Part shown: positions 32,494 to 34,451 of the stretch, in pieces
Layout of the letters: each line of letters starts with the position of its first letter
How positions within the stretch are numbered: position 1 is the first letter of the stretch
Position numbers and translations under genes: made by a program
Origin: Phycisphaerae bacterium
GTDB lineage: Bacteria; Planctomycetota; Phycisphaerae; UBA1845
Length of the DNA: 34,451 bases
Direction of reading: 5' to 3'
Assembly (NCBI GenBank): GCA_029260055.1
Contig: JAJDDX010000174.1
Coordinates: 1 to 34,451, forward strand
The notes under the pieces: model-generated
Told to the model about the DNA's origin: nothing
The model's database searches: none
The model's input: the letters and a program-made list of their open reading frames with translations, nothing else

Positions 32494-33807
32494 GTGGCTT
32501 GGAGGCAATGGAGTCCGTACGTTCCCGTGGCCCGGCGACGCGCTAGCGCCTTACGCGAGATGTCCGCCCTCCGCGAGAAAGGCAGGGACATTCAGCCGAT
32601 CCAGATCGAAGGACGGACGATCGCACGGAGTTTCTGGGGCAAGGGATGGTGCGACCATCTCGAGTCGTTCTCCGACTATGAGAATCGTCTGCCGCGGGGG
32701 CGAACGTATGTTCGCAACGGCTCGGTCTGCCACTTGCACATCCAGCCCGGACGGATCGAGGCCATCGTCAGCGGTTCCGAGCTGTACAACATCAGCATCC
32801 GCATCAAGAAGCTGAAACCCGTCACCTGGAAATTGGTCAAGAGAAGGTGTTCCGGGCGGATCGGCTCCATGTTGGAGTTACTCCAGGGACGATTGTCAGA
32901 CCAGGTCATGACCGTCGTGACCGAGCGCAAGCAGGGCCTGTTCCCGCAACCACGTGAGATTCAACTGAGTTGCGACTGCCCCGATTGGGCGGTGATGTGC
33001 AAGCACGTCGCTGCCGCGCTCTACGGGGTCGCCAGTCGGCTCGATGACCGGCCGGAACTGCTCTTTCTCCTTCGCGATGTCAATGCGCAGGAGTTGATCT
33101 CCACCGAGTTGGCCGTTCCAGCCGCCGCGGGCACGGGCGATCGTCTGGACGACGATCAGCTCGGCGACATCTTCGGCATTGACCTTGATGTTGCGAGCCC
33201 AAAGCCGCCAGCCGCGAAGACCGGGCGGAAGAAACGTCGCCGCGCGGACAAGCGTGCCGCCTCGGCCAGTACGAAGAGGGAATCCCGCCCCGCGAAGCGG
33301 CCCAAGCCCGCGCCGACTGCGGGCCAGCCCAGGAGAATCAAGAGGACAGAACGAAAAGCCACCGTTCGCAAGAAACCAGCCCGAGGGGCGCCCAATGGCC
33401 GGGGGCGGAGCCGCAACGCTGGCGACGCCACACCGAGGATTCAACCGACTGGTAAGTCCGTGGCCCGACTCCGTAGGCAACTGAGGCTTTCGGCAGCCGA
33501 GTTCGCCCGCCGCTTGGGCGTTTCAGCGGCAAGCGTGTATCGCTGGGAGACAACGACGGGACGACTTAAGTTGCAGGCGCGACCCCTTGCCGCCTTGGCG
33601 GAACTACAACGGCAGGTTCGAGGGAAGTCGTCAGTGCGACCTGCCCTCGTGGGGTCATTCATCGCGTCTCCAAGATCGGCAAATCCGGTGTCGATGCCGA
33701 GGCGCGAACTTACAGCCGTGCGGTCTGTCACGACATTCTGCACTTTCGTGCGCGAGTTCTCGCCACTATGGCCAGCGTTGCCCCGGATTCCGGCTTCGCC
33801 TCATTGA
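32494..33807 (+). CDS. SWIM zinc-finger protein with C-terminal XRE-type helix-turn-helix
   Basis: A 437-residue protein. The N-terminus has the family start MAWRQWSPYVPVA; the SWIM zinc motif CxC-x6-CxH is at residues 160-171 (Cys160, Cys162, Cys169, His171). A long Lys/Arg/Pro/Ala-rich linker (about 230-320) leads to an XRE-type helix-turn-helix (about 322-372, SAAEFARRLGVSAASVYRWE). The last 60 residues look unlike the rest and may be read through from inserted DNA. The GTG at 32494 has a GAGG about five bases upstream. SWIM proteins partner SNF2 ATPases, which fits the 14-base gap to the upstream gene; function in DNA repair or remodelling is inferred. Confidence 0.82.
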   Translation: MAWRQWSPYVPVARRRASALREMSALREKGRDIQPIQIEGRTIARSFWGKGWCDHLESFSDYENRLPRGRTYVRNGSVCHLHIQPGRIEAIVSGSELYNISIRIKKLKPVTWKLVKRRCSGRIGSMLELLQGRLSDQVMTVVTERKQGLFPQPREIQLSCDCPDWAVMCKHVAAALYGVASRLDDRPELLFLLRDVNAQELISTELAVPAAAGTGDRLDDDQLGDIFGIDLDVASPKPPAAKTGRKKRRRADKRAASASTKRESRPAKRPKPAPTAGQPRRIKRTERKATVRKKPARGAPNGRGRSRNAGDATPRIQPTGKSVARLRRQLRLSAAEFARRLGVSAASVYRWETTTGRLKLQARPLAALAELQRQVRGKSSVRPALVGSFIASPRSANPVSMPRRELTAVRSVTTFCTFVREFSPLWPALPRIPASPH

Positions 33808-33840
33808 GCCTATGAAGTATCGGTTCCGTCAGGAGTTGCC

Positions 33841-33880
33841 GTGGAAGCGATGGCCGTGATGATTGAGTCATGGCTTCCAC
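33841..33880. repeat. Inverted repeat with GTGGAAGC/GCTTCCAC ends
   Basis: The 8-base arms at 33841-33848 and 33873-33880 are perfectly complementary and enclose 24 bases. It may be an element end or a hairpin; no T-run follows. Confidence 0.45.
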
Positions 33881-33883
33881 GTG

Positions 33884-33933
33884 TTCCTCACGAAAACCGT
33901 ATCCGGCGCCAAACGCGGCTGCTCAAGCCGAAG
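33884..33933 (+). repeat. 50-base segment related to 26859-26908
   Basis: It aligns without gaps to 26859-26908 with 39 of 50 identical bases. In the plus frame it reads VPHENRIRRQTRLLKPK and soon meets a stop, so any coding sequence is broken. Confidence 0.5.
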
Positions 33934-34068
33934 ATCGTTCGCGATTGAAGCTGTGGACCTGTGCCAGGATCGACGGATTCGCGGGTCTCAAGCGATGAAC
34001 GAGCAACAACGCGGATGTCAGCGCGTAGGTCGACTTGGAGTGAAGGCCGGCAGCGAAGGATCAAGAGC

Positions 34069-34332
34069 TCAAGCCGCGCGGCAGTATCGATGATGGAGCC
34101 CGCCGACCTGCGGGATCGCGATCACTCTGCCATGCTCCGGCGGTTCAACCTCGCGCGGCACGGGGGAGTTGCGGTCAAGCGAGAGATGCGTTCTCGAGTC
34201 ATGGTAGTACTCGAAGTAGGAACGCAGGATCCGGCGGAGATGTCGTTCGTTGAGAATGATGACGCGGGCGAGGCACTCTCGGCGGATCGATCCGATCAGG
34301 CGCTCGATGAACGGATTGGCCTGCGCCGTCAA
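34069..34332 (-). pseudogene. C-terminal fragment of an integrase/transposase
   Basis: On the minus strand this 87-residue frame matches the conserved C-terminal end of rve integrases: the IERLIGSIRREC segment (with the catalytic Glu), NERHLRRILRSYFEYYH, RTHLSLD and the terminal IPQVGGLHHRY. A stop codon lies directly before the TTG at 34330-34332 in the same frame, and the rest of the core with its two catalytic Asp residues is not joined to it. It is therefore a truncated relic, and its family differs from that of the transposase at 27143-28480. Confidence 0.8.
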
Positions 34333-34451
34333 TTACACCCGATGGTGCCAATCCGCCGCGACTCTTTCAGATCACGCATCCCTTCCATCCACTGCACGGA
34401 CGCGAGTTTGCGCTGGTGACCTGTCGTCACAACTGGGGCGAGGACCGGGTC

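Larger units (their letters stand above)
33808..34451. other. Right-edge region of integrase relics
   Basis: No intact gene is visible here. It contains the 50-base segment at 33884-33933 related to 26859-26908, a bulged inverted repeat near 33841-33880 and the fragment of an integrase at 34069-34332. It reads as debris from mobile elements. Confidence 0.6.

Noticed and set aside
29798-33807. SNF2 plus SWIM as a DISARM-type phage-defence system
   Set aside because: No DNA methylase, DUF1998 or phospholipase-D gene is nearby, and the SNF2/SWIM pair alone occurs widely outside defence islands.

Overview
The window is high-GC, gene-dense bacterial DNA. It is dominated by one exopolysaccharide and exosortase (PEP-CTERM protein sorting) locus, followed by an accessory stretch of mobile-element relics. 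The cargo sorting tails are of the 'VPAPG/APVPG' type, and the integrase and NAD-synthase/asparagine-synthase families are ones I associate with Planctomycetota or related PVC bacteria. That assignment is inference from protein style; no rRNA or other phylogenetic marker is present.

Region 1 (1-10478, all minus strand, transcribed right to left) is a biosynthetic operon. Its order is AMP-forming acyl ligase, glutamine-dependent asparagine synthase, NAD-synthase-type ATP pyrophosphatase, then an RmlC-like cupin, RmlA, RmlB and RmlD (the dTDP-rhamnose set). A UDP-GlcNAc 2-epimerase, an acyl carrier protein and a Tat-exported DUF362 protein that runs off the left edge follow. The genes from the cupin to the epimerase are packed with 1-2 base gaps or ATGA overlaps. 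The ligase, carrier protein and amidotransferase together suggest an acyl or amide decoration made alongside the sugar.

Region 2 (10479-11709) is a 1.2-kb gap between the divergent operons. It holds a likely decayed sulfotransferase fragment and a possible promoter for the rightward operon.

Region 3 (11710-26799, mostly plus strand) is the sorting and export machinery. An exosortase carries a fused N-terminal sugar-nucleotidyltransferase-like plus left-handed beta-helix domain. It is followed by EpsI, a Wzc-like chain-length regulator/tyrosine kinase, a polyprenyl-phosphate sugar transferase with its own extra N-terminal domain, and a 1392-residue membrane-anchored TPR protein. Two candidate sorted proteins (one on each strand), a NusG/RfaH-like elongation factor and a Wza-like export lipoprotein complete it. 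The inferred logic is that Region 1 makes activated sugars, the sugar transferase starts a lipid-linked glycan, Wzc and Wza polymerise and export it, and the exosortase processes tail-anchored cargo at the same membrane. The exosortase fusion is the most unusual feature of the window.

Region 4 (26800-34451) is accessory. It holds short direct repeats, an intact D,D(35)E transposase, two small tandem-repeat arrays, a ParD/ParE toxin-antitoxin operon with a clear promoter and operator-like palindrome, a SNF2 helicase paired with a SWIM zinc-finger protein, and the broken C-terminal end of a second integrase. Related 50-base segments lie at both ends of this stretch.
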